Shown piece by piece: positions 1 to 7,976 of a DNA stretch of 48,316 bases. The position numbers and the translations under genes are program-made. The first letter of the stretch is position 1; the number at the start of each line of letters is the position of its first letter. Origin of the DNA: UBA4744 sp035282865 (GTDB lineage: Bacteria > Actinomycetota > Acidimicrobiia > Spongiisociales > UBA4744); the NCBI GenBank assembly GCA_035282865.1, contig DATEVB010000087.1, positions 1 to 48,316 on the forward strand, written 5' to 3'. The notes beneath the pieces are model-generated. The model did no database searches. It saw nothing but the letters and a program-made list of their open reading frames with translations, and was not told the origin of the DNA.

Positions 1-89
1 GCCGGCCGGCGGCTTCCCGCTCCGAGCTTCCACCATTCAACCATCGACTGCGAACCGGGCATCATCAACGACCGACCACCAATTGCCGT

Positions 90-671
90 CTACAGCCTGC
101 GTAGCTTCTCGGCGAGAGCTTGCAAAGCCCGGCTCCGGTGACTGATGGCGTTCTTGTCGGCAACGTCCATCTCAGCCAGGGTGCGGCCATCCACCTCAAA
201 CACAGGGTCGTAACCGAAGCCCGAATCGCCGCGCCCGGTGTCGATGATCCGGCCCTCCAGCACACCCTCGGCGACGATCTCCCCCCGGCCCGGTATGACC
301 AGGGCCATCACGGTGCGGAAACGAGCCGACCGCTCGGGTTCTCCGGCAAGATGCTCCAACAGAACCCGGACGTTGTCGGCATACGAGGCCCGCTCCCCCG
401 CGTACCGCGCACTCCGGACGCCCGGCGCCCCGTCGAGAGCACTTACCTCCAGGCCGGTGTCGTCGGCGAGCGACGGCAGGCCGGTGGCGGCGGCCACCGT
501 CCGCGCTTTCAAGAGGGCGTTCCCTTCCAGGGTCGGCTCGGTCTCCTCGACATCCGGCCAGTCGGGACCGGCCGCGATCTCACTGACCAATCCGAGTCCC
601 AGCAACACTGCTTTCATCTCGCCCAGCTTGTCCTCGTTTTTCGAGGCGACCACCAGTCGCTCGATCCTCAC
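90..671 (-). CDS. rdgB: XTP/dITP diphosphatase (RdgB/HAM1 family)
   Basis: House-cleaning pyrophosphatase that hydrolyses XTP, dITP and ITP to monophosphates in the cytosol, keeping deaminated purines out of DNA and RNA. The 193-residue length matches the family. Visible motifs are the N-terminal ASKNEDK nucleotide-binding loop, SLADDTGLEV with the metal-binding acidic pair, APGVRSARYAG, GYDPVF and SHRSRAL near the C-terminus. The start is GTG and overlaps the TGA of the upstream rph gene as GTGA, so the two are probably translationally coupled. The rph-rdgB pairing is common in Actinobacteria. No odd features. Confidence 0.96.
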   Translation of the reverse strand: MRIERLVVASKNEDKLGEMKAVLLGLGLVSEIAAGPDWPDVEETEPTLEGNALLKARTVAAATGLPSLADDTGLEVSALDGAPGVRSARYAGERASYADNVRVLLEHLAGEPERSARFRTVMALVIPGRGEIVAEGVLEGRIIDTGRGDSGFGYDPVFEVDGRTLAEMDVADKNAISHRSRALQALAEKLRRL

Positions 672-1375
672 GGGGCCACGGCCTGCCGTTGCAGAACGAA
701 CAATTCCTCGATGCCCTTGGCAGCCGCATCCAGCATGGCGTTCAGCTCCTCCCGCGTGAACGGAGCTCCCTCCGCCGTCCCTTGAACCTCGACGAGGAGC
801 CCTCGCCCGGTCATGACCACGTTCATGTCGACATCGGCGGCCACATCGTCGACATACTCCAGATCCAGCAGAATGTCCCCGCCGACGTTGCCGACCGAAA
901 TGGCGGCCAGGAGGTCGTGGATCGGGTTGGCGGCCAGACGACCGGTTGCCAAAGCATCTGTGAAGGCATCGTGCATGGCGATCCAGGCTCCAGTGATGGC
1001 GGCCGTCCTGGTGCCGCCATCAGCCTGGACTACATCGCAATCGACCCGCATCATCATCTCCGGCATCCCCGACAGATCGACCACCGACCGGAGCGCCCGC
1101 CCGATCAGCCGGGAGATCTCCTTGGAGCGTCCACCGGTGTAGTTGTCCCGCCGGATTCTTTCCGCGCTGGAGCCGGGCAACATCCCGTACTCGGCGGTCA
1201 CCCATCCCGTGTCACGGCCGCGCATCCAGCGCGGCATATCTTCTTCGATTGAGGCGGTACACAAGACACGGGTGCGACCCATTTCGATCAACACCGACCC
1301 GGGGGTCATGTCCGTGTAGCCCTGGGTGATCCGTACATGTCTCAGCTCGTCGGCCGGCCGCTCTCTCGATGTCAC
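668..1375 (-). CDS. rph: Ribonuclease PH
   Basis: Phosphorolytic 3'-5' exoribonuclease that trims tRNA 3' ends. The 235-residue protein is a full-length single RNase PH domain. It begins with RPADELRHVRITQGYTDMTP, the family's usual N-terminus, and contains RGRDTGWVTAEYGMLPGS and the GGRSKEISRLIGRALR phosphate-binding region. The start is GTG, 5-6 nt after a clear GAGGAG ribosome-binding site. It lies 15 nt downstream of the metallo-beta-lactamase-fold gene and overlaps rdgB by 4 nt, so the three genes look like one operon. Confidence 0.96.
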   Translation of the reverse strand: MTSRERPADELRHVRITQGYTDMTPGSVLIEMGRTRVLCTASIEEDMPRWMRGRDTGWVTAEYGMLPGSSAERIRRDNYTGGRSKEISRLIGRALRSVVDLSGMPEMMMRVDCDVVQADGGTRTAAITGAWIAMHDAFTDALATGRLAANPIHDLLAAISVGNVGGDILLDLEYVDDVAADVDMNVVMTGRGLLVEVQGTAEGAPFTREELNAMLDAAAKGIEELFVLQRQAVAP

Positions 1376-1390
1376 TCCGCTCTCCTCGGT

Positions 1391-2140
1391 CTAGACATTC
1401 ACTACCATTCCGGGGACGGCCAGCCCGACCGGCTTCCCGAATGTATGCTCCGCTTCCTGTACCGACCGCTCCGGGTCGAGCGCCGGCCAGATGTGTGTCA
1501 GCATCAGCGCCTTCGCCCCCACCCGGCGGGCGATCTGTCCGGCCTCGCCGGCCGTCAGGTGATGCGACCAGGGCTTCTCATCCGCCGACCCTTGATAGGT
1601 CGCCTCGCATAAGAACAGGTCGGCGCCGTCTGCGATCCGGGACCATTCCCCCTGAGGTCCGGTGTCCGCCGAGTAGGCAAGCACCCGTCCGGTCCCGTCT
1701 GTGGCCCTCACCCCGAGGGTTGGCACAGGGTGATCGGTGACGGCGAAATCAACCTCAATACCACTGATGGTGGCGTGCTCTTGGTCGTCCTGCACCCGGA
1801 AGTCGAGTGTCGCACCAAGTGGGTGGTCCGGGTCGCCCAGAAACCCTTTCAAACGCTCCGCCAGACCTGCCGGAACGTAGGTGGGAATGCCAGTCCTGGC
1901 TAGCCCGCCGTACTTGACGGCATGGTAAAAGCCCAAAACGTCGAGGCAATGGTCGGCGTGCACATGGGAGATGACGAGCGCATCGAGCGTGGTGAAGTCG
2001 ATCACTCTTTGTAGTGCGGCGAAGGTACCCGATCCGGTGTCCATCCAGATGGAGGTTTCCTCATGTTGCAGCAGGTACCCGGAGGTTGGCCGACCGGGGG
2101 TCGGGTAGGTGCCATTAGAGCCGAGGATTGTGAGACGCAT
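1391..2140 (-). CDS. Metallo-beta-lactamase-fold hydrolase (Rv1339-like)
   Basis: A 249-residue metallo-beta-lactamase-fold protein. The zinc-binding HxHxDH motif is visible as SHVHADH near residues 60-66. Further ligands are likely at the Asp of SADTGPQG, at the His pair in WSHHLTAGEAG and at the His of LTHIWPAL. The N-terminus MRLTILGSNGTYPTPGRP is typical of RNase Z-like or phosphodiesterase-like members. In Mycobacterium the gene next to rph at this place (Rv1339) is reported as an atypical cyclic-nucleotide phosphodiesterase. By position and length this is a likely orthologue, so cAMP hydrolysis is a reasonable guess, but the sequence does not fix the substrate. RNase Z activity is an alternative. 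Confidence 0.85.
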   Translation of the reverse strand: MRLTILGSNGTYPTPGRPTSGYLLQHEETSIWMDTGSGTFAALQRVIDFTTLDALVISHVHADHCLDVLGFYHAVKYGGLARTGIPTYVPAGLAERLKGFLGDPDHPLGATLDFRVQDDQEHATISGIEVDFAVTDHPVPTLGVRATDGTGRVLAYSADTGPQGEWSRIADGADLFLCEATYQGSADEKPWSHHLTAGEAGQIARRVGAKALMLTHIWPALDPERSVQEAEHTFGKPVGLAVPGMVVNV

Positions 2141-2207
2141 GGCCTCGAAGTGTACGACACCATCCCGACCTGCTCCTCATGAGAAACCGGGCTCGCCGGC
2201 AGTCGGT

Positions 2208-2633
2208 TCAGCCGACGACCCGCAGCACGACTTCGTTGATCGTTCCGCTCCGGAGAGAAAAACCGCGTAATTCAGGAGTGCCTGCCAGCCCGACGACGAG
2301 GTAGATCCAATCCGGTTCCGCAGCCAGCCGAAGGTCGGTTATCGACGGAAACGCGGCCGAGTGGGGATGGGAGTGAAACGCGCCGGCCAGCTCCCACCCG
2401 TGGGACTCTGCATGTCGAAGAGCGCGAAAATGCTCGGTCGGCTCGATGGTGTAGGAGGATGACGAGTGGTCCGCATTGGTCAGGCAGTAGACCATGCGCA
2501 GCCGTCCTTCATCATCGGCGGCCAGCAGGCCGCACGCCTCTTCGGGATAGGAGAACCGGCTGTGGGCCATCATCGCCTCGTAGATCTGCGCCGGGACCTC
2601 AAGGCTGCGCTCCTCGCCGGCCGTCGCCCCCAC
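2208..2633 (-). CDS. JAMM/MPN+ metallopeptidase (Mov34/Mec family)
   Basis: A 141-residue single-domain JAMM (M67) isopeptidase or peptidase. The zinc site is complete: Glu in YPEEACGLL (about residues 30-38), then HSHPHSAAFPSITDL with the H-x-H, Ser and Asp ligands in the canonical spacing. In Actinobacteria the neighbouring homologue Mec releases cysteine from the sulfur carrier CysO and sits with cysO and cysM; neither is in this window. The GTG start shares one base with the DinG stop (TAGTG), suggesting coupled translation. The substrate is unknown: a CysO-like carrier elsewhere or a ubiquitin-like protein are both possible. Confidence 0.88.
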   Translation of the reverse strand: MGATAGEERSLEVPAQIYEAMMAHSRFSYPEEACGLLAADDEGRLRMVYCLTNADHSSSSYTIEPTEHFRALRHAESHGWELAGAFHSHPHSAAFPSITDLRLAAEPDWIYLVVGLAGTPELRGFSLRSGTINEVVLRVVG

Positions 2634-4600
2634 TACGCATCACCCCCGGACCGGAGGAAAGCGAGGGCCACCTCGGGTGAGGTCGTCCGCGGCATGGCGG
2701 GTAGCGATCGGAGGATGTGACGGCCGTACCGGCGTTTCATCAGCCGGGAATCGAGCAAGGCGACCAATCCACGGTCCTCGGTCGATCGGATCAGCCGTCC
2801 CGCACCCTGGGCGAGCAGAATGGCTGCTCGGGGCAGATCGACGGCGTTGAAGGCGGACAGACCGGCCAGCTCTGCCGCTTCCCGTCGGGCAGCCCACAAC
2901 GGATCGTCGGGTCTGGGAAAAGGGAGCTTGTCGATGACCACCAGCTCGAGCGATCGCCCCGGAATATCAAGACCTTCCCAGAACCCCATGGTCGCGACCA
3001 GCACCGAGGTCTCGTCCTGTTCGAATCGCTCCACCAGCCGCCGCTTGGGCAATTCGCCCTGCACCAGCACGCTGAAGGGCATCTTCTCCTTCAGCCGACC
3101 TGCCAGGGCTTCGAGCATCCTGTAGCTCGTCGTCAGGACCAGGGCACGGCCACCGGATGCCTCGACCAGCCACTCGGTCTCGTCGAGTGCGGCCGCTTGA
3201 TAATCGGGCGATCGGGGTTCGGGCAGTCGAGCCGCCACATAGATGCAGGCTTGCGCGTCGTAGTCGAACGGGCTTCCCACCCGCACCGACCGGTAGCCGA
3301 GCGGTTGGTCTCCTTCTGCCTCGAAGCCAAGGCGAGTTGCCACCGGCCGCAGCGAACCCCCAACGGACAGCGTTGCGCTCGTGAGCACCACCGGCCTCAC
3401 CGACAGGAGGTGTTCGGCCAGCAGCGGCCCCACCTCCACGGGCGCAAGCCGGAGCGAAGGGCGGATGCCTTCGCCCTCCACCCAGGCGACGTGACCTTCC
3501 GGGGGACTCAGGGCCATGGCAATGTCGCCGGCCAGATGACCCCCCAATCGCAAGACACGGGCCCGAGCCCCCAGCGATCCCGGGGTCGAAGGTTTGGTGT
3601 CACGAATCGCCGTCAACACTTCCCCCACCGTTGCGGCCGCGGCGGAGAAGGCAGTACCGATGGGCGTCGAAGAGGGTTGGGGGATCCTTCCGAGCGGTGT
3701 CTGCCTGAGGGCATCGTCGACTTCGCGAACTCGCCGGGTCAGATCCTTGAGAAGACGCGGCGTGGAGGCTCCTCCTAGATAGGAACTGGCGGACCGCTGG
3801 AACTGCCAGAACCGCCCTTCCGTCATGTCGATCCCAAAAGCGGATGCCATGGTGTCTTCGAGTCGGTGGGCTTCGTCGAATATGACCAGGTCGTGCTCGG
3901 GGAGCACGCTCCCACCCATTATCAAGTCCGCTCCATAGAGGTGATGGTTCACCACAACGACGTCGGCTTCCTGCGCTGTCTCCAGTGCCGCCATAGCAAA
4001 GCAACTCTCGCCCTGCGGGCACCCATCGCGGCCCGGGCATTCGATACCGGCCACCGACACCTCGGACCAGAGTTCCTCGGGTACTTGCTCGGGTAAGTCG
4101 TCTCGATCGCCGGTGCTGTTCAAGTCCGCCCACTCCGCCAGCAGCCGGATGGTCTCGGGGAGGGCTTCCTCTTCAAAGAGACCCTGTTGCGAAGAGCCCC
4201 CTTCAGCTTCGAGGCGTTCAACCAGACGCGACCGGCAAAGGTAGTTCTTGCGGCCCTTGACCGTGGCCCACCTGAACGCGATCCCGATCTCGGCGAGCAC
4301 GTCCGCCAGGAAAGGCAGATCGCGGGCCGATAGTTGATCCTGGAGGCTCTTGGTGGCAGTAGATACCACTACCCGCCGGCCGGAACACAGCGCCGGAATC
4401 AGATATCCGAACGACTTGCCGGTGCCCGGACCTGCTTCGCACAACACGTGAGCGCCGTCATCGATGGCCGAAGCGATAGCCGCGACCATCTCCTCCTGTC
4501 CCCCTCGGCGCCGCCCACCGGGTTTTCGATCCACCACATGCTCGAGTGCCATTTGGCTGCGCTCTATGAGCCGGTCGGGAAGGTCGATGTGTACGGTCAC
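2633..4600 (-). CDS. dinG: DinG/XPD-like ATP-dependent DNA helicase with Fe-S cluster
   Basis: A 655-residue superfamily 2 helicase of the XPD/DinG group, probably a 5'-3' DNA helicase acting on R-loops and repair intermediates. Walker A is EAGPGTGKS near residues 57-65 and Walker B is the DEAH box in VIFDEAHRLED. Four cysteines between them (YLCRSR, ECPGRDGCP, ESCFAM) match the ligands of the XPD-type 4Fe-4S cluster. Motif VI is QGAGRLIRS near the C-terminus. No exonuclease domain is fused at the N-terminus, so this is the actinobacterial DinG-like form. The start is GTG at 4600. It is transcribed divergently from the phosphofructokinase gene. Confidence 0.93.
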   Translation of the reverse strand: MTVHIDLPDRLIERSQMALEHVVDRKPGGRRRGGQEEMVAAIASAIDDGAHVLCEAGPGTGKSFGYLIPALCSGRRVVVSTATKSLQDQLSARDLPFLADVLAEIGIAFRWATVKGRKNYLCRSRLVERLEAEGGSSQQGLFEEEALPETIRLLAEWADLNSTGDRDDLPEQVPEELWSEVSVAGIECPGRDGCPQGESCFAMAALETAQEADVVVVNHHLYGADLIMGGSVLPEHDLVIFDEAHRLEDTMASAFGIDMTEGRFWQFQRSASSYLGGASTPRLLKDLTRRVREVDDALRQTPLGRIPQPSSTPIGTAFSAAAATVGEVLTAIRDTKPSTPGSLGARARVLRLGGHLAGDIAMALSPPEGHVAWVEGEGIRPSLRLAPVEVGPLLAEHLLSVRPVVLTSATLSVGGSLRPVATRLGFEAEGDQPLGYRSVRVGSPFDYDAQACIYVAARLPEPRSPDYQAAALDETEWLVEASGGRALVLTTSYRMLEALAGRLKEKMPFSVLVQGELPKRRLVERFEQDETSVLVATMGFWEGLDIPGRSLELVVIDKLPFPRPDDPLWAARREAAELAGLSAFNAVDLPRAAILLAQGAGRLIRSTEDRGLVALLDSRLMKRRYGRHILRSLPAMPRTTSPEVALAFLRSGGDA

Positions 4601-4639
4601 GATGGGTCATGGTAGGCCGGGGTTGCCGGTTCCATAACG

Positions 4640-4668
4640 TTCAGAATCGGGCCGCAGGGGCCGATAAT
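4640..4668 (+). promoter_or_regulatory. Predicted sigma70-type promoter of the phosphofructokinase gene
   Basis: A -35 hexamer TTCAGA (4640-4645) and a -10 hexamer GATAAT (4663-4668) are separated by exactly 17 nt. Transcription would begin near 4675, leaving a leader of about 29 nt that carries GAGG just before the ATG at 4704. Found by eye only. Confidence 0.5.
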
Positions 4669-4703
4669 GAGATGTCCTTCATGTTGGATACAGTTGAGGC
4701 GAT

Positions 4704-5825
4704 ATGGATCGAAACATCGGCATCCTCACCGCCGGGGGCGATTCGCCCGGTCTCAATGCGGCCATTCGCGGCATCGGCAAGACGGCTCATCGTTCCTACG
4801 GTATGAACGTGATCGGTTTCCGCGACGGGTTCCGGGGGCTCATGCAGAACCGCACCCTCCGGCTGGACGGCCACCGACTGTCGGGCATTCTGACCGCCGG
4901 CGGAACCATTCTCGGGACCAGCCGCGACAAACCCCACAAGATGCCGGTCGGGGGCCGGACGATGGATATGACCGACCTGATGGTCGAGAACTACCACGAG
5001 AACCATCTGGACGCGTTGGTTTGCCTTGGTGGTGGCGGTACTCAGAAGAACGCGCTCCATCTAGCCAAGGCCGGGCTGCGTATGCTCACGTTGCCAAAGA
5101 CGATCGACAACGATGTTGCGATGACCGATGTGACCTTCGGGTTCGACACCGCTCTGACAATCGCCACCGAGACCATCGACCGGCTGCACTCCACCGCCCA
5201 CAGCCACCACCGCATCGTTGTCGTCGAGGTCATGGGACACAACGCCGGCTGGCTGGCGCTCGGAGCCGGGTTGGCGGGTGGTGCCGACGTGATCCTGATC
5301 CCCGAGATCCGCTATGACCTCGAACGGGTAGCCCAGGCGGTCATCGAGCGGCGCCAGGCAGGCAGCACCTTCAGCATCATCGCCGTCTCAGAAGGGGCTC
5401 TCTCTCAGAAACAGGCCGATACCCTCGAGAAATGGAAGGCCCGCAAGAAGAACGCGGGTGAAGGAGAAGCCCTGCGCAAGGCAACGTCGAAACTCGAGCA
5501 AGCCCTCAACAAGCAAGCCGAGCACACCCACCGCCTGGCCAGGAACCTCGAGGAGCTCACCCGGCTGGAATCCCGGGTGACGATCCTGGGACACGTGCAG
5601 CGAGGAGGGGTGCCATCGCCGGGCGACCGGGTGTTGGCCACCCGCCTCGGGAGCGCCTGTGCCCGGTATATCAACGAAGGCATTCATGGAGTCATGGTGG
5701 CGGCCAGGGGAGAGGGCACCGAGCCGGTGCCGCTGGAAGAGGTCGCCGGGAAGCGGAAAACGGTCCCCCTCGATCATCCCTGGATCAACACGGCCCGGTC
5801 GCTCGGTATCAGCTTGGGAGATTGA
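4704..5825 (+). CDS. pfkA: 6-phosphofructokinase, group III-like
   Basis: Phosphorylates fructose 6-phosphate to the 1,6-bisphosphate in glycolysis. The 373-residue protein has the phosphoryl-donor loop GGDSPGLNAAIRG (11-23), PKTIDNDV (131-138), MGHNAGW (177-183) and the C-terminal HVQRGG effector/substrate motif (297-302). Lys in PKTIDND, where E. coli PfkA has Gly, marks the group III/PPi-PFK branch. The Gly at the second key position of GGGGT (109-113) argues for ATP rather than pyrophosphate as donor. The Asp or Glu usually found just before that Gly is replaced by Gly, which is unusual. An extra lysine-rich, probably helical stretch lies at about 235-280. A GAGG ribosome-binding site precedes the ATG. 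Confidence 0.92.
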   Translation: MDRNIGILTAGGDSPGLNAAIRGIGKTAHRSYGMNVIGFRDGFRGLMQNRTLRLDGHRLSGILTAGGTILGTSRDKPHKMPVGGRTMDMTDLMVENYHENHLDALVCLGGGGTQKNALHLAKAGLRMLTLPKTIDNDVAMTDVTFGFDTALTIATETIDRLHSTAHSHHRIVVVEVMGHNAGWLALGAGLAGGADVILIPEIRYDLERVAQAVIERRQAGSTFSIIAVSEGALSQKQADTLEKWKARKKNAGEGEALRKATSKLEQALNKQAEHTHRLARNLEELTRLESRVTILGHVQRGGVPSPGDRVLATRLGSACARYINEGIHGVMVAARGEGTEPVPLEEVAGKRKTVPLDHPWINTARSLGISLGD

Positions 5826-5908
5826 CCGGTTTGCCCTCACCAGCTTGTGCCCCGCCCCCATCGAGGTGTCGGCGGGCAATCCCGCCGGCGGTCGTCGTGC
5901 TCAACCCA

Positions 5909-5924
5909 CCCGCCTGGTGGCGGG
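5909..5924 (+). terminator. GC hairpin downstream of pfk
   Basis: CCCGCC (5909-5914) and GGCGGG (5919-5924) form a perfect 6-bp stem around the loop TGGT, 84 nt after the phosphofructokinase stop. No T-run follows, so it is only a candidate terminator. The rest of 5826-6057 shows no convincing gene. Confidence 0.3.
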
Positions 5925-6057
5925 CCCTGTTGCCACAGCCGTTGCCCGCAAGACCCGCAACCTGCTCTGACGATCGACACTGGTGTGTGCGTCGTATGGA
6001 TCTTGCAGGCAGTGGTCTGAGCCTCTCGCCGACCACCCGATCCATCACGCAGTCGAT

Positions 6058-6348
6058 TTAGTCCTCTTCGACGTCCGACTCAATCCGGCCGAGGTCGCGC
6101 TCCTGCCCGGTCTCATCGTCGGTGACCCGAAGGTCGCCGCCACGCTCCTCCTCGATGACGTGCTCGATCTCCGGGCGGTAGATCTTCATCAATTCCATGA
6201 AAGCCGCCGACCCTGCCCCGGCCGGCGCTCGTCTGTGCTTGTAGTACACCCAGCCCCGTTGCTCGGCATAGAGCAGGAAGCGGTGACCTCCGTACATGAG
6301 CACAGCCAATCCGGCGATCACGCCGGCGATGACCAGCGCCACGTCCAT
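6058..6348 (-). CDS. Small single-pass membrane protein of unknown function
   Basis: A 96-residue protein not assigned to a family. One strongly hydrophobic segment (about residues 3-20, VALVIAGVIAGLAVLMYGG) is followed by a basic patch with KHRRAP. The C-terminal half is very acidic (EEERGGDLRV, IESDVEED). This suggests an N-out anchor with a charged cytoplasmic tail. It lies between the convergent phosphofructokinase gene and the tmRNA gene, and the hairpin after tmRNA separates it from ssrA. The coding frame is supported by codon usage and the start ATG. No function is proposed. Confidence 0.6.
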   Translation of the reverse strand: MDVALVIAGVIAGLAVLMYGGHRFLLYAEQRGWVYYKHRRAPAGAGSAAFMELMKIYRPEIEHVIEEERGGDLRVTDDETGQERDLGRIESDVEED

Positions 6349-6412
6349 GAGGTCATGGTGGCACCGAATGGTGGCAACCTCAATCCAACACGTCGAGCAG
6401 AAGGGATAGGAG

Positions 6413-6438
6413 CAGTCCCTCGCTTGCGCGAGGGACTG
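6413..6438 (-). terminator. Strong hairpin at the 3' end of the tmRNA gene
   Basis: An 11-bp perfect inverted repeat (CAGTCCCTCGC paired with GCGAGGGACTG) with a 4-nt loop lies 6 nt beyond the tmRNA acceptor end. It is well placed to end ssrA transcription, although no T-run follows on the minus strand. It may act with Rho or protect the 3' end for processing. Confidence 0.55.
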
Positions 6439-6443
6439 GACGG

Positions 6444-6797
6444 TGGAGGTGCGGGGATTCGAACCCCGGTCCTCTGAGGCTTCAGCGCCGGCATCTCCGA
6501 GCGCAGCCGACAGCGAGCTTTCGGACGGTGGGACCCTGTCGGCAAGTTTCCCTCCGCCCTATCCAGAGTTGTACTTACCCCGCCGGTCCCGGAATCCCGG
6601 CGGGAGCAGCCTACGTTGGCGACGCCTGATCCGATCGGTGTAGGCGGCCCTCCTGGTCAGACGGGCTGTGTTACTTACGCAGCCAGTGCGAAGTTGTCTT
6701 CGGCACTTATCGTGTTTCCGGCTCTTTAACGAGGACTCCGGAGACCTCGGCTCGCTTCCGTCGCTTCAACCCTCAAAGTCGAAACCAAGTCACCCCC
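6444..6797 (-). ncRNA. ssrA: tmRNA (transfer-messenger RNA)
   Basis: Rescues stalled ribosomes together with SmpB. The 5' end GGGGGTGACTTGGTTTCGAC pairs its first seven bases with CACCTCC at the 3' end, giving the tRNA-like acceptor stem. The T-arm GGTTCGAATCC-type sequence lies just inside the 3' end. The resume codon is GCC after TAAGT. The tag frame runs from 6704 down to 6675 and reads AEDNFALAA followed by TAA, with a second TAA one base later. The length of about 354 nt fits one-piece tmRNA. The base after the discriminator and CC is G on this strand, so the terminal CCA is not encoded in full and must be added. Confidence 0.95.
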
Positions 6798-7034
6798 TTG
6801 GGCGCTTCTTCAGCACTCCCAATGTAGCCGATCCGGCGAGTTTCGCCTTCCCGTTTCCGCCCAGTGTCGTGTGTCGTAGGCCCGTGCTGGTTCCGCCGAA
6901 CCATTCCGCGTCATCCGACCAGGACGCAGGACGAGGATGCAGGCCCATTGGGCAAGGGCATCGAAGTCCGCGAACCCGGGCATGACCTGCGACTCGGGAC
7001 ACGGGGTCAGATCGAAATATGTGCCCGCGTCCGG

Positions 7035-7040
7035 TACCGT
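7035..7040 (+). promoter_or_regulatory. Predicted -10 element for a leaderless transcript
   Basis: TACCGT fits the TANNNT pattern and ends 7 nt before the ATG at 7048, which would place the transcription start at or beside the start codon. No Shine-Dalgarno sequence is visible upstream of this ATG. No clear -35 was found. Confidence 0.35.
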
Positions 7041-7047
7041 GTCGACC

Positions 7048-7833
7048 ATGCCGGAGCTCGAGAACCCTTTCCCGGAGGCGACCCGCCGCGAGCCTGGTGG
7101 CTCCCGGACCGCTTCACTGGCGCTCGGTGGAGCCGCGCTCTCTCTGGCGCTGGCCGTTGGTTTGCTGGCCGCCTTCCTCTCTGCCCGCCAGGATGTCGCG
7201 GCGCTGCAAGACCAGGTGACGCAACTCGAACAGCTGGTATCTGCCGTGGCCGGCGATATTGTCTCCGCCGGCGATCGACTCGCATCCCTCGAGTCCTCCG
7301 GCGCATCACAAATCGGGGGAGATGCCCCGGCCTCTCTGGTCGGCACGGATCTGCCCCGATATCCCCCAAGCGGGCGGGACACCGCGCTGGGCCTCAGCCT
7401 CACCGCGATCAGCGGGGTGCACTTCTACGACGGAACAACGATGACGTTCGACCCGGCCGACGGAAAAGCGCGCGCGTGGTTTGTATGGGCGCATTGGTGC
7501 CCCTACTGCCAGCAGGAGCTGCCGATCGTCGCCAACTGGCATGCGAACCACGCCGACGAGTACCTGCATCTCGAGCTGGTGTCAATCACGACGAGCATGG
7601 ACGACAATGCCTCGAATCCGTTGGTGCCTTACCTCGAGACCAGCCAATTCACCTTCCCGGTGCTGATGGACGAGTCGGGTGTCTTATCTAGGAAACTGGG
7701 CGTAAGCGCCTTCCCTTTCTGGGTCTTCACCGGTCCCGACGGGTCCGTCCTCGGTCGAACGGCCGGGTTGCTGCCGGAAGAGCAACTCCTCACGATCTTC
7801 GACGAGCTTGAGCAGCTGGGCGCTGAGGCGTAG
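7048..7833 (+). CDS. Membrane-anchored TlpA-like thioredoxin-fold protein
   Basis: A 261-residue extracytoplasmic thiol-disulfide protein. Residues about 25-48 form an N-terminal membrane anchor. A short predicted coiled coil follows (ARQDVAALQDQVTQLEQLV). A TlpA/redoxin-like thioredoxin domain then carries the active site WCPYC with cysteines at 151 and 154. The conserved cis-Pro region is SAFPFWVF near residue 219. The CPYC dipeptide is more DsbA-like than the usual CGPC. The ATG at 7048 is preferred because it sits just before the charged N-terminus and membrane anchor, and residues encoded upstream look non-coding. It is followed in the same direction by the FAD dehydrogenase, 143 nt away. 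Confidence 0.85.
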   Translation: MPELENPFPEATRREPGGSRTASLALGGAALSLALAVGLLAAFLSARQDVAALQDQVTQLEQLVSAVAGDIVSAGDRLASLESSGASQIGGDAPASLVGTDLPRYPPSGRDTALGLSLTAISGVHFYDGTTMTFDPADGKARAWFVWAHWCPYCQQELPIVANWHANHADEYLHLELVSITTSMDDNASNPLVPYLETSQFTFPVLMDESGVLSRKLGVSAFPFWVFTGPDGSVLGRTAGLLPEEQLLTIFDELEQLGAEA

Positions 7834-7976
7834 GTCGATCAGTCGTTCGACCCCTGCCATACCTGGGGAATACTGGAGTTGGCAAGACCCGATGAGGGAA
7901 ACCGGCTGAGCACGGCCAGGATGACGGGCCGGCGGCGCAGTCGTCTCGGACCCCACCCGTCTATCGTCGAGTAGCC

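Noticed and set aside
2717..3778. A 353-residue plus-strand frame inside dinG
   Set aside because: Antisense to a gene with Walker and Fe-S motifs; composition is non-protein-like.
6443..6985. Several open frames across the tmRNA gene and its upstream region
   Set aside because: The tmRNA structure and tag explain the sequence; the frames show no protein features.
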